Below, piece after piece: positions 11,096-23,599 of a stretch of DNA of 64,000 nt. Every line of letters begins with the position of its first letter. The first letter of the stretch is position 1. Under the pieces are notes generated by a model. That model was given only the letters and a program-made list of their open reading frames with translations, was not told the origin of the DNA and did not search any database. Source of the DNA: Plecoglossus altivelis (taxonomy: Eukaryota; Chordata; Actinopteri; Osmeriformes; Plecoglossidae); assembly GCA_036571765.1 (NCBI GenBank), contig BROE01000025.1, positions 5,092,222 to 5,156,221 of the forward strand, in the 5' to 3' direction. The translations under genes and the position numbers were made by a program.

Positions 11096-12631
11096 TCCAT
11101 TACATGAAGGAAGAACAAAAGTTTACCAGAGTATAGTAGAGCCTATAGTGTTAGCAGATTACTGTTAGGTGTAATGCAGCGTGCATCTTGAGTCATAGTG
11201 AAAACAAACCATTCGAACTTGTGAAAAGTGCCAACACAGATTAACTGCTATTTATGCAACATGGCAGAGCCAGATTGAGTCGGAAGTAGAACAACAACTA
11301 CACTGCACAACAACTACCATTTAATACTAAAACCACTGAACATATTCTACTACTCTAGCTTTAAAGAGCCTTTGCAGGTGCGAAAATGTAGACAATTACC
11401 AAAGATATGCTGATAAGGACAGCGTTGACCTGACAGCGAGTTGTAATAGTGATGATTCATCAAGCCTGTTTCTCAACACAGTAATAACAACATGGTAGCA
11501 TGCTACATGTTGATTAGTGTGAATATCTTGGAACATGTGTAGCACTATGCACGTTTACAGTGCTACATGCCAGGTATGATCTGAACATCAGCCAGCTCAG
11601 GGGTTTAGTGTTGCAGTCTGCTTCACAAATTCTAGGTTAGGGTTAGCTAGCTGGTTATCTTAGTGTTGTGTAACACTTAACACTGGTGTGGACAGGACAG
11701 CCAGCTTGTGGTTCACGTCATCTGCCGTCTGCTCTCCTCGGACACTCATCTCAAGAGAGAGAGAAAAGAGGTTGAGGGAGAACAGACAGACAAGGGGGAG
11801 TGTGTGTGGGGTGGGGGGGGAGGGAGTGAGAGGAAGCAAGAAAGTGAGGAAGGGAATAAAACAGAAGCAAAGAGAGTGGGCCCTGCTGTGATGCCAGCCA
11901 GGAAACCATATATCAACCAGGTCTCTCTCTCTGTTTGGTGCACACGCACACACACACTTGCAGGCTTCATGATGGGATACAACAAGCTTTTCCAGCAGCC
12001 CAGTAAAAGGGGGGAGGGCTCAGAAAAGAGAAGCCAGCTTGAAAGAGAAAAAAAGAAGTGCTTCCCCCACCCCATCCCCCTCCTCCTATCATCCCTCTGT
12101 CCTACCCCCATTGCCCACCCAAGTGCCCGCTCTCTCTCACTGGCCCCTCTAGGATTCCAGGGAGCTGTTAATGGATTTTAGCTGATCTATATGCAGCCTT
12201 GGTGGGACACATGTAGCCACAGCACCTTGGTGCTGAGAAAAAGGGTAAAATCAGCACAGGAAAGACAGGAAAGAAACCATCAGGGATCCACAGACTAGGA
12301 GACACTAATAGGCGTGCAGCACAGTAGAGAAACCAGCAGGCAGGGTATAAATGGACCATCAGCTTAACCTGCAGAGAAGGCTGGTAGAAAATATACAGGC
12401 CACATTTTCAGCCAGCCAAAGGTAATTGCTTCTTTGATTTACAAAATCAAATAGCTAATATTACCATTGTTTATTGCCTCATATGTTACTCTCAATCAAT
12501 ATTGGAGTAGTGTGTGCACTAAAGTTTCATTAAGTGTACCCAGACATGTGTTCTGGGGCCAGGCTGCATCTGATTCAGCTGGGCCAATTAAATATTTTGT
12601 GTGGTTTGATAACTAACGCAATTACAATTAC

Positions 12632-12760
12632 AATGTTCACTGTGTGTGCGTGCAGTTGCCCACTACTCACTGCTGTGTGTGTACTTGGATGGGTTAAATG
12701 CAGAGGTAAATTTCGAGTATGGGTAACCATACTTGACAATACGTCACTTCACTTCAAGTG
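12632..12760 (+). mobile_element. SINE 3' fragment (same family as 59432-59752)
   Basis: The text from the TTCACTGTGTGTGCGTGC word through CACTACTCACTGCTGTGTG, GGATGGGTTAAATGCAGAGG and TTTCGAGTATGGGT to the CACTTCACTTC end is nearly identical to the 3' half of the SINE at 59432-59752. The tRNA-like head is missing, so this is a 5'-truncated copy. Confidence 0.85.
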
Positions 12761-13234
12761 ACTGAAAATCTGCAGTTTTCTCCAGAGCACATAGGAAAAA
12801 CAGCTTGCTCTGTTGGTAGGTTGGTCAACCATACGCCTTTTCCATCAACGCATTTTGGGTGTCAGTTTGGAGTCAGTGCTTAATCTCAAACAAGTTATTT
12901 CTCTTTCGACAGCCTAAGAACTGGCTCCGAACCAGGAAAAAGTGGTTCTTAAGTAGCACCAAAGCATTGTTGGTGTATTGTTGGCTGTGAACAACAAGAC
13001 GAACAGGGACTTACCTCTCCCCCATGCCCTCACAAACCACACCCTTGTGCTTAGTTACCCAGGAGAGGCCTAGCTAACCAAGACCGGCCTAGCTAAACCA
13101 GTCATCTATCGCTGATGCGGCAGACTACAAACAGTGGGTGAAGAGGTGGTGAACTGCCATTCAAGAAGGCCAGAGATAATTATTTACAGAAAAAGAAGAC
13201 ATTCTTAGACCAAATATGGCTCCGCATAACATGC

Positions 13235-13545
13235 AGTCTGCCCCAACCAGATCAGGGAGGGAGAGGCTGGAGGCTGTTCTAGATCAGCATGAAGGTCAGA
13301 GGCTGTTCCAGCCAATGAGATAGGTTGGGCAGATGCTGTCCCAGAAGAGATAGAAGGTTAGAGACTGTCTAAGCCAATGAAAGAGGAAGCTGGAGGCCAT
13401 CCCAGCCAGTGAGGGAGCAAGGCTATAAGGGTTCCCAGCTCAATAATCTTGCAAGAGGCTGGCCCAGCCCAGCCCAGTGAAGAAGGAGGCTCCTCAATGA
13501 GAGGAGCTAACCAGAGACTGTCCCAGTCCACTGAGGCTGGCTGTC
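13235..13545. repeat. diverged minisatellite, units of about 40 bases
   Basis: Repeated variants of a unit with AGGCTG, a TGTCCCAGC-like core and a CAATGAGA-like end occur about seven times. Spacing is irregular at roughly 35-50 bases and the copies differ by substitutions and small indels. Confidence 0.55.
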
Positions 13546-13599
13546 TTACCTCACCTGCAATTGTGACCTTCACTATTAGGAGTCACAACATACGCGTAC

Positions 13600-16330
13600 C
13601 TACCCACTGTACTTGTAGGGCAGCTGTATCATACCCATACCCAGTACTACTCATACCCAAAAATAAATACACACGCTAAAACTCAGACTGTAATGAAGAC
13701 ACTCTTCTGATGCAGAAAAGGGGTATCGTCTTTAACAGTCACATTACCAGGCTTGCACAGTGTGTACAAAATGAGTTCCTGCAGGCCTTACCAACCACCA
13801 GTCTACTTATATGATTGACATCTCATCAACATTGTTCCGTTCTTCAGGGAGCTGATCTGATACCAAGTCATCTGCCATTTTCTCCTTAGACTAGATGTTT
13901 CACATGCAAACACTTCAACCAAAGCATTAAACGGTGCATATACAAGTACAGCAGAATATCAAGAATTAGAAATGTTTTTAAAATATAAGTAGATGTTTTC
14001 TTGATGGTTACAGTAAAACAACGGTCTTCAGCAGCCAACAGCGTGTTGTGTATGTGTGTGTATGCTGTAAACACAAGACATTTGGGACAAGCTCTAGGAT
14101 GGGTGGGTTGAAGCATAGGGGAAACATGGACAGAGGTGAGCCAAAGTCCAGTGGCTTAACAGCCAATAAGGGGCAGTACAGATGTGCTGACTAGCTACAA
14201 TGCTATCAGGGCAGTAGGAGTAACCATCACTAACCAGAGCGCAAGAAAGAGCGTGTGCAAGAGAGAGAGAGATTGCAACAGAGAGAGAGACAACAACATT
14301 TACCATGAACCCCTTCTCTGCAAGGAGAACCCACCAGACAGCAGTCCTCCTAGCCAACAGGTCCTGCCCCTGCCCTTGCCTCACAGCCTTGCCCTGGACA
14401 GAAGCACATACACACCCCAGCAAATAAAGGTTCCACCACACATCTGAAAAATAAGCAGAGGCAGGATGTATGACTACATGACTGATGACCCTGGCTGTGT
14501 GCACTCTGAGAATACTGTGCACCCTTTACACAAACACACACACACCGGGTATTTGAACATAACTTGAAAGGTGACAAGTTCCCGCACCTGTTCGGTTAAG
14601 TGTCATAGAACAGTCACAGCACGAAAGTGTGTGACAGCATGCGAAAGGGTCTGACAACACTGTGATATGGTTGGGCACCGTAAACACGTGTATACCATGC
14701 TGGTAGAGCAGTTAGAATAAAGCTGAGCAGAAGAGAGAGGAGGTGAGTGTGTGGTGTCATACGCATGAACAATGACCAAAGGACATTGTGACATGCTAAC
14801 TCTGTGCAGACATGAACCCTTGAAGACCAAGTCTGACGATGGCTACAAGCAAGGAAATGATGCTGTCCTGGATATGTAATGAGCCAGACATGGGTGCTGA
14901 GGTTAGGAAGCTGAATAGGTGGTGTGTGTGCCTGTGCATGAGCGAGTGTGCATGTGTGTGTCTGTGTTAGTCAGTAAGAGGTATGGGGGAGGGGATAGTA
15001 CAAATCAGGTCTCCAATTCAAAACACATTTCAACAAGGCTCCAGTCATCGAACCATTCTACACACCTAGGTAAACGTTCTCTTCCACATCCTTGCCTGCC
15101 CACACATTGTTGTCATGAATGCAGCTCCAGTTTCCCTTCAACATCAATACACTTTTATATCAATACACAACAACCATCAATAGTTTGTATGTAGGTCAAA
15201 GATTTCTTCCCATAGCAAGCATCTTCTATATACATGAGCTCCACATTGTAACAAAGAGAACTTCGTGATTTGTACATCTTGTATTTAGTTATCCTCACTT
15301 GCTGCCCTTATCCCTGTGGATCCCTGTGGATCAAGTCAGTCTACTGTAGACCCTGTTAACATTAAAATGAATCTTGGGCCATCGGCTCACAGTGGACATT
15401 GCCAAATACAACAACCACCACGATGCATTCACTCAAACAATCACTCAAGTAACTTTTGTGGGACGCATCCAACCATGTGTTTTGTAGTGTAAAAGCTAAA
15501 GGATGAAATATACTTCACCATAAGTATGTGTATGCGCACACAGAATGGCTGCCCTCGTATCCAGCAATCATTCGGTGTACTTTGTGCATGCCTCCCTGGA
15601 CCTTAAATGTACGCATGCGCAGGTACAATACCAAAAGAAATTTTGAAAAAAAAAACATACGTTACCAATATCTCCTGTGTAGCCATGGTCACTGCGGTTG
15701 CACAAATGTTTTAGTCATCAGTGTATTTAGTCACAAAATGTTTTTAATCCCAAATTTGTTGCTACTAGCAGCTGCTGCTAGTAGCTTTGAAACATCCATG
15801 TTGAAGTTTAGAACGCAGTGGAATATGTAAATAAAGTTGCTTGCGTAGCTTTCATTTTTGTACCTACATGTATAAAACTGGAGTATACCACAGCCTTTAT
15901 GCATACCAATGCATCGCCAGCCAGGATGCAAGAGGAAAAGCTTCTGCTTTTCTAAAATTTTGCTTTCCTGCCCTCTTTTGGAGATTGCAACCAGACAATG
16001 TTTAAAAGTTGAAAGGGCCCATACAAGTTCTTTGAAACCTTTTTTCCCTTCTCAGTTCTTTTGAGGTTTTCGTAGAAAACTGCTTCCTCAGCTAGCCGAT
16101 GTGAAACAAGCATGTCGCTTGTCAGGACTCGCTCTAGCGGAAGTGACGTAAGCAGTGACAAAATAAAAAAAATGGACAGTTGGACACATTGGAGACCCAT
16201 GATTCGCAGATGTAAATGGCTGTGTGTCCCTGCTATCCACTTGTGTTAGGATCACTGAAATGTATTTTAAAACCAAGTGTAAACAGGGTCTAAAGACTGA
16301 TCAGGCTCTACAGAATCAGTTAGAATAAAT
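13600..16330. other. no gene seen; probable hic2 intron
   Basis: There is no credible coding exon on either strand. Short GT-rich and GA-rich tracts are present near 14050, 14260-14290 and 14920-14960. A GCGGAAGTGACGTAAGC word at about 16137-16153 looks like an ETS/CRE composite site but has no other support as a promoter. Confidence 0.35.
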
Positions 16331-16546
16331 TGGTGTGAGCAGGTGCAGTGACCCTAGTGTTGGGGAGGAGGGGGGTGGGCTACATACAGTGCCCCTGCTA
16401 CAGCTTGGGGGAGACCCCTCCAATTACAGGGGATCTGGAAGCAAGCAGGTCAGCCTTGTTTAACACCAACAGGGAGAAGGCAACCACAAACAGAGGCCTG
16501 CCCCCCCACCGGGTGAAGGAATGAAAAAAAGAGCCGTGAACATCTC

Positions 16547-16550
<4 letters not shown>

Positions 16551-16577
<27 letters not shown>

Positions 16578-16578
16578 T
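16551..16578. repeat. (TG)n microsatellite
   Basis: This is a TG dinucleotide run of about 28 bases. Confidence 0.95.
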
Positions 16579-16959
16579 GAAAGGGGGGGTTCAGTCGCAC
16601 CACAACCCAGATGTGCTGCTGCCTCTTGTTCTGGGAAGGAGCCCCGCTCCTTTACTCTTCATTCCTTTCCCACATGCAGTATGCAGGCTGAACTGTGTTG
16701 TCCTAGCTGTCCTGGTCTGTCTAAGGCCGTCATTACTGCACAAGACAAACCCTACATCCATCCACAGAACAGGTTCCTCTCTCTCAGACACAGATCTCAC
16801 ACACCCATTTCCTCAGTTAGATGGGTGCTTCACTGAGAGAAGCCCCCATTGGCTCATTGAGTACAAGCAGAACTGCCTGGAGGAGAACAGACCTGTTTTC
16901 ATACAGTCCACACCATCTCCTGAGGGTAGATCTCTATTACCCATTTAGAATCATTATCC

Positions 16960-17160
16960 ATCCCCCATCCTTCTCTCCTCTTGTATGGCTGTCCTCTTCT
17001 CTCCCATGTCCCCCTCTCCTGCCCAGTATCCTCACATTTACCCACCCCATCCTCCTACCCTGCTATCATCATTTCTCTTTAACTGCCTACCCTTCACCTC
17101 ACCTAGCCTGATCACACCCCTCCCCCCTCCCTCCACCCGAGCTAGGTTACACTCCCGCTG
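16960..17160. repeat. pyrimidine-rich low-complexity tract
   Basis: The plus strand is strongly C+T biased for about 200 bases, with many CCCT and CTCC words. ORFs crossing it are compositional artefacts. Confidence 0.6.
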
Positions 17161-19315
17161 GCCTGGCTACCTAGACACCCCCCACCTCCGACTGGACAGT
17201 GGGATAGCCTGCCCGCATTCCTCAAAACTAGACTGTGACTGGTACCCCCACCCATTTCAGACTTGTATAACTGCACCTTGGCCTGGTATAAGCCCCTCTA
17301 ACAGTCGGTGTGATCTGAGGGCAGAGAGAACACTCAGACTTACATCTGTCTGCCAGGCCAGCGGAATCCATAAGTCCCAGTCCAATATGTCAGCAGAACA
17401 TATAGCTTAAGTAGCCTTCCTACTGCACTTCCCCCTCCCCACTCTGCTGTAAGCCTGGGTTACAATGTACACAGAGCATGTTTGTGTGAGTGTGTGTTTG
17501 TTACATAGGGATCAAGCAGGAACTACCCGCTGATCATGTGCTTGAGGATGCAGCAACACCCCAGAGATCTGCGACCCACCCCAGGCCTGACTAATCGCTG
17601 TCACACATATACCCAGCTAACCTCCCTCTGATCAGCACACTATAGCAAAGCAGTCCGTCAACAGGAGTCAAAACAGACCTTGTAACACCAGAGACGGACA
17701 ATAAGGCTTGATTAACTGTTTCTGTTAAGAGCTTCAGGGATGCAGTGAAACACGCCAGTCGGGATTTCAAACGAACTTGTTTGATCCAAGAAAAATAAGG
17801 TTGGACCCCTTTACCATGCAGAATGATTATGACTGTAGCCTAAACTGAAACTTAATCATATAATTTCAGTTAAATACGATTGCTAAACAAATACAACCAC
17901 AAAGGCTGCCCAGTGAACACCCAGACTAATGAAGCTTATGATGAAGACAAGAGCTTTACCCAGAATCCACATAACTGACATTCCAGGCCCATGTTATCTT
18001 GCGCCCCTTGGTACTTAAAGACACTGGTCACCTGAACAGACAGGCCAGTCCGCACCTGAACATACCCTTTAACCATAGTACCTCAAACCAGGCGCAGGAT
18101 ATGACAGTGTTCAACTGCAGATTTGAACAAAACACTTTTTCTAGCCAAACAGAAAATGTGCTTTGCCGTCCTTAAAAAACGTCAACGTAAAGACAGTTAA
18201 ATAGACTCTGTTGTTGTTTCTGATTAGACCCTTTACAACGTAATCGATGTGGCGTGGGCTGTGAACCTTGCTTACACCGGAACATCCTCGCATCATAGGC
18301 TACTGGGTAGGCTGTTTGCCGTTCACTCAATAGCGACATATCTTACCCTACACAAACTTTCATATAATGTTCAATTTTCTCATTCTAATGACACGGACCC
18401 AGATGTGAGAAACGGCAGTTACAAACATTGACGGGATATCCCCAAACGACTGGCTAGAACATGTAAACAAACATGTAAAACATGGTCCATCTAGATGAAA
18501 AACTGGTATTGTTGTTGCGAAACAAGTCTCCAAAACAATGCGTGTAAAAGTAATGAAGACTTTTACATTTATCCTAAATCACGCCACAAATAGTGCTCGT
18601 GTCGAACTGAGGTGTAATCAAGAATCCAATAGCACTACCTGGATCAATTAGGCTAATTCCATTCAAGAATATGAAAGCCAATTTGGATTGAGGTCTTCTA
18701 CATAGGCTTTATTCAATTGTATACAAGTATTGCGCTTTGTAGGCCTATGTCGACCAGATTATTGAACGTAAATAAAGTGAAAAAACATGTAAATTGGATA
18801 CATGGGGAGAAATGGTGTCGACATGCTGCTAGTAGCCTAATGGTTGCGATGGCTCCTTTCTTCCACTTCAGTCTATACTGAGCCTTGCCAGCTTACTTTG
18901 CCCAGGATTTGTTCGCTATACGAATCGTTCCCTGAGGTAGAACACATGGGCAAAATGCATCGATGTAAACAATGCAGCAATTATGAAGGCAGAATTCGAA
19001 TATGCCTACTGTACTTCGTGTTTAAGGTGAGCATGCAGACAGATTTCTACCGAATATCTTGCCAAGCAAGCTGGTAAAGGCAACACAGGCACCAGCCCAC
19101 ACAGGCGAAACCCCTTTTTGTTGGCACGCGATGGACAGCAAACGCAATAACCAAAATCCTTGTGATTTTTCCGTCGATGAGAAACAAATCCTGAACAAAC
19201 CGACAAACGTCTTGAACCCTGACATAGTACCACGCACAGAAGAATGGTAGAAATGCAAACTTGGTACCTTATTACATCGGTAGGATCGTTCTCAATTTTC
19301 CATCCTCTTGCTCAC

Positions 19316-19420
19316 CTCACAGCCTTCTGGACGCCATGTTGCAAGCTTGTGACGTTAAGCGTCCTCACCCCTGACCCAAATCTGAATAGAAGCCAACGCG
19401 ATGAGCCAACCAAGAGCTGA
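19316..19420 (-). other. candidate noncoding first exon of hic2
   Basis: On the minus strand a perfect donor, GAG|GTGAGC, has its intron starting at 19315. It is preceded by AACATGGCGTCC (CGCCAT on plus at 19332-19337), which resembles the YY1-type element often found just downstream of vertebrate transcription starts. That ATG opens only a six-codon ORF (MASRRL) ending at a TGA just before the donor, so it would act as a short upstream ORF. Joining to the acceptor at 7359 would give an intron of about 12 kb. The 5' end is unknown and assignment to hic2 is inference. Confidence 0.35.
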
Positions 19421-20247
19421 GGAGAGGAAGAAAATATCGGGCTCTTTCCTCCCCAGTGTAACATGAGGGTATATGGACGGATCGATTTATCACCAGTGAG
19501 ACCCCTTGCCAACTCGGCGTAAAAACAGCAATTCTCATTCGCAAAATACAGGATTTAGTGATTATTAAACCTGCGTTCACGATCAAAACACATAATAGGC
19601 TGTATCTGCCCCTCACATCTCTCACGTGAACCCTTTATGTTTGTCGAAACTCGAAACAACAATTTATTTAATATAATATACACGTTATGGTGGTATCTGT
19701 GCTATTTGTGATAAGATAGTCTGTCTTAATGACAGTGACCGTCCAAAGTGTTTGGTCTCAAATTGACAGTTTTATCGTGGACTTAATTAATTTAAGACTG
19801 TAATGAACACTGTCGTACGTTTTTCGTCAATGTCTCAAATATGCAAACCCAAGGTTTTTTTCTGTCTTGTGCTGTAACCCACCTATGGCTTTAGTGGATT
19901 ACACCAGTATTCCAGCCCCGATACCCTTTGTTTTAGATTAAATACGTGTTCTAACCTAAATAAGTGTTTTCTGATACAAAATCATTCGGACTACTGTATG
20001 TTACAGTAATTAGGCTGTCCCAGGTATACCGCGTCATGACACGACTAGACCTGAACAGCTGTTATCTTTTATATGTATTTGCCCAATCATTTGTAGTCCT
20101 AGGACGTATTTTTAGATGAAGATTACTTTAAGCTATTTAAAATGTGCATTCTACGTTTGTTCATCTCCATAAATATATGAACATATAAAAGCCCGCTGAA
20201 GAGCCAATAAGGTTACTGCGAATCTCACTAGCGCCAGATGTTTAACA

Positions 20248-20300
20248 CGGAAGTGATGTAATGTTATGACTCCGCCCCTTGTCATTGGCTCTGTCTGCCA
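20248..20300. promoter_or_regulatory. promoter-like cluster (ETS/CRE-like, GC box, CCAAT box)
   Basis: Within about 50 bases there is an ACGGAAGTGATGTAA word (ETS site plus half CRE), a CCGCCCC GC box and an ATTGGCT inverted CCAAT box. This grouping is typical of TATA-less promoters. It lies about 0.95 kb upstream of the candidate hic2 first exon; the link is inferred. Confidence 0.3.
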
Positions 20301-20892
20301 TATCTTCATCCCTCTTGAGCCGCTTGTCTATACGTTGTAGACAAATGCAAGCGAGCCCACGGTCAACATGTAGCCAAAATCACTATGGTCTGTATGTAGG
20401 CCTACAAGTGTGTTGTATTACAGGTGGTCTATCCAGCGTGCCTACTTGATACAGTGGACGTTATCTGATTTGCTATAAAGAAAGCAGTAAAACTAAAAAA
20501 TCTGCAAAAGTTATGATGGGATATGGATCATTGAGAAAGGAGGGGAAAGTATGGGGGAGACTGCTGGAAAATGTTATTTGAAGTCCTGGACGGGATTGTA
20601 TGTGTTAAATAAATCATATAAGAAGTATGGGTCAGCTATGAAGCACATTCCAGGGATGTCTGAGAGAGTTGGTTATGGCTCCAAGCCAAAGACCTCTCCT
20701 GACACTGGGTGGTTGCCATGAAAACTGCATCCGGTGACTAGGCCAATAGCCACGCACTCTGTGCACTTTGAAGGTATCCAATGGACACGTGGCTGCTTCA
20801 TTTGCAGGGCCCCTAAATTTAAACATTCTCTTACTCATTTCTTAATTCACGCCCCCCCCCCCAAATAATACAATGCATAATAGAACATAATA

Positions 20893-21260
20893 GGGTGCAT
20901 GGTGGCAGCGTGGTTAGAGTGCTTGCCTCCCAGGAAGGAGATCATGGGTTCAATTCTTGGGCCAACTCCAACATCGCATGATCTCTCTGGGTGGAGTCTG
21001 CATGTCCTCCCCATGTTACCATGGGTTCTCTCCAGGTACTCCGGCTTCCTCCCACCACCCAAAGACATGGATGCAATAGGTTAATTGGTATGTTGAAAAA
21101 AATTGCCCCTAGAGAATGTATGTGTGAGTGAATGGTTGTCTGTGTCTCTGTGTTGGCCCTGTGACTTGCTGGCCCCAGTCCAGGGTGTACCCTGCCTATG
21201 GCCCGAAAGCTACTGGGTTAGGCTCCAGTCACCTGTGACCCCAAATGGGAACAAGCAACA
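20893..21260 (+). mobile_element. tRNA-derived SINE with V-SINE-like core
   Basis: The 5' part has RNA polymerase III boxes in a tRNA-like head (GTGGCAGCGTGGTTAGAG and GGGTTCAATTC). The centre carries the GGAGTCTGCATGTCCTCCCC, TGGGTTCTCTCCAGGTACTC and CCTCCCACCACCCAAAGACA words typical of the conserved vertebrate V-SINE domain. The 3' part has GAATGGTTGTCTGTGTCTCT and CCAGTCCAGGGTGTACC. The family is named by resemblance only. Confidence 0.7.
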
Positions 21261-21264
21261 CTGC

Positions 21265-22110
21265 AATCCCTCCCAGGGATCAGCAGTAAACTATGTATGT
21301 ATAATAGAACATTGTCTGCATAACAGAATATTATGCACACAATGGAAGCAATAGTGAAAGACCATGAACTTCATTCAAATTATTTATTGACCTTGCAGTT
21401 GAGATGGATATATAAATAACTACAAGATAATAATATAGAAATTAGCACAAAAAAACTTGAATACAATTTAACTTTAGTATTAGTTCAATCAAAGTGATGT
21501 GTTGTTTTGATTATCGTTTCAGAATTTGCAAGACACCTAACAGTTAGCTCTAGCCTATTTTATAACATGCTGTTTGGGCCCGACTTCAGCCTGCATAAAA
21601 AAGAGACATAAAGACATAAAATGTTCACATTGAAATAAAAGGACAGACATTTCCTGTTGAAATCGAAGACAATGGCGTGCTTATGGCAATTTATTGTATT
21701 AACAGCTATTCGTCAAATTATTTGAACTATTAAATTTTTTGAAAATCATTGAAAGCATACTTTTTTTTTCTAAACAAAAACTATGCCTATGGACTACGTA
21801 TATGCCTAACTGTATCAAGGCTGTTTCTGAGAGGAAGACATTTCTGTTATTGTTGTTGGAGTGGGTCTACCTGTTGGTCGTATCAGCTCATTTAAAATGT
21901 AGCCTATCCTACAGGCCTACAAGTTTAAATATAAATTATAGGGACTTTTATGCGAGACCATTATGCATAATTCTAGAAATGTGTTATGTCCGTATCAAAG
22001 CAACGCAAATCTGTGAATCTAAGTGAGGCCAAGGCTATACCAAGACGTTTTAAAATAAAAGTAAGTCTAAGTAACAACGAGTCGTCCACTTTTTGGAGCC
22101 ATCCTCAGTG
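21265..22110. other. no gene seen
   Basis: This is an AT-rich stretch between the SINE and the last exon of the first receptor. I see no coding or repeat signature. It may hold the 3'UTR of the minus-strand receptor gene. Confidence 0.4.
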
Positions 22111-22114
22111 TTAG

Positions 22115-23509
22115 TCACGCCTTAATTCCTGTCAGAACTGGATGTCGGTTAGTAATGGATCCTTGCGCTCCAGGATTCACGCTGAAAATGATACAATAAC
22201 ATACGTTACGTTACTTTCTTAAGGTATGGCCTACTTTAAGACTTGTGAAACGTTGTTCACAATAAACAATAAACAGCAGTTGTATTTACAGTGACCAACG
22301 ATTTTAAACATTTTAATATCCTTTTCAGCCAATACATTGTTTTTCATATTATTGTGGTTTCTTTAACACATTCAGAATCCCCAGGGAAACAAGCGTATGG
22401 GCTACATCAATATACAAAATACGATTAAACAAATTTTTCACTTTAGTTCATGTAAAATTATTTTGGACGTTCGTAAATCAGTCTTCAGATTTCTGAGGAT
22501 TGGCTATAGGCCAAGGGAATCTGTCCTACAAACATACATTTTAGGAATCGGAGAAGCACAAATCAATAGCCTTTTACGTAGTCTAGGTTTGATCCCCAAA
22601 AAATCTGATTACTTATGCGTTCACAGCAGTATTCTCTCCCTACCTCCGCCCACGGCAAGATCTCCAGATCTTGTCGAACAGTGTAGCCCTGAGCCCTGCG
22701 CACCCTCTTACATACAGGAGTGGCGTCAACACAGCATTTATTCGAGGTAGGATTCGAAGAGGGTCTGTTCCTTCGTTCTTAAACGCATAGCATGTGGAGC
22801 CCAAAAAATTACAGATTATGATGTGCAGGAAAATCGGCAACCATGCCCCCAGGAAAAACACAGCTACAATTATGATGAGGTATACCGAGGAGCGCTTACT
22901 TTCTGCCTCTGCGGAGGGTTGCTCTCTCTCCAGCTGAAATTTCGCTATGAAGAACAGTCTGATATTCAATCCGATCATGATGATCACCGTGAATATGTTA
23001 CCCACAAACGAACCGATACCAGTCACCCTTTTAGCGATTCCAACGGTCACCAAATTGTTAACAGCCACAATAACAAACGCATAGACCCAGTAGATTAAGA
23101 TGACCAACAAAGTCCTGTTCCTAGTCATTCTATGTGAGTACTTAAAAGGCGCCGACACGGCGTGATACCGGTCTGCTTGGGCCGCCAGAATGGCCATGTA
23201 GGACAGACCTAAAAACGTGGGTGCGATGTAAAAAGTCCTATTTGGTGAGTCATAGCTGTCCTGCACGTCAAGAACCCCAACATAATAATAGGAAACACCA
23301 GAACAAATGTCACTGAAACAGGTGCTGAGCATGTACATGAAGCGGTTCTCACTGCGCAGCGCCTTGTTTATCACAATCGACAGAAAGACAGAGACATTAA
23401 GAAAAATGATCGCGGTTGCCAGCGCGATGCTAAACAGAAACATCAGCACATTGCCAAAACTATTGAGCGGCAACACCGTAGATAGACGCTGCAAAGTGTA
23501 GTTATTCAT
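22115..23509 (-). CDS. class-A orphan GPCR, divergent member of the local cluster (two exons)
   Basis: The product is a plasma-membrane seven-helix receptor with unknown ligand. Exon 1 (22644-23509) starts at ATG 23509 with an N-glycosylation site (NNYT). It has seven hydrophobic segments, Asp in TM2 (CFSD), ADRY at the end of TM3 (residues 112-115) and TPLLY in TM7 (262-266) in place of NPxxY. TM6 carries GAWLP. The usual Cys at the top of TM3 is not seen. It shares NRF, DVQ, DRY, QLERE and TPxLY with the three paralogs at 25986, 37488 and 53973 but is far more diverged. The 289-codon ORF would end at a TAG at 22640-22642 that overlaps an AG|GTAGGG donor. A good acceptor leads to a possible exon 2 at 22115-22181 in the same phase, giving about 310 residues. 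Exon 1 is solid; exon 2 here is an inference. Confidence 0.8.
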
Positions 23510-23599
23510 CGAGGCAGAGGCAGAGAGAATGGCTACGAGGCAGTGAGCTGCGTATCAAAGTCCGTCTGACATAGCGGCATACACCCAGGCGTTTCTTGA

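Noticed and set aside
11708..12181. ORF of 157 codons on the plus strand
   Set aside because: It runs through GA-rich and C-rich low-complexity sequence and resembles no protein that I know.
16137..16153. Isolated ETS/CRE-like word as a promoter
   Set aside because: No other promoter element or exon lies nearby.
16985..17410. ORF of 141 codons on the plus strand
   Set aside because: It is produced by a pyrimidine-rich tract (Pro, Ser and Leu runs). No domain is recognised.
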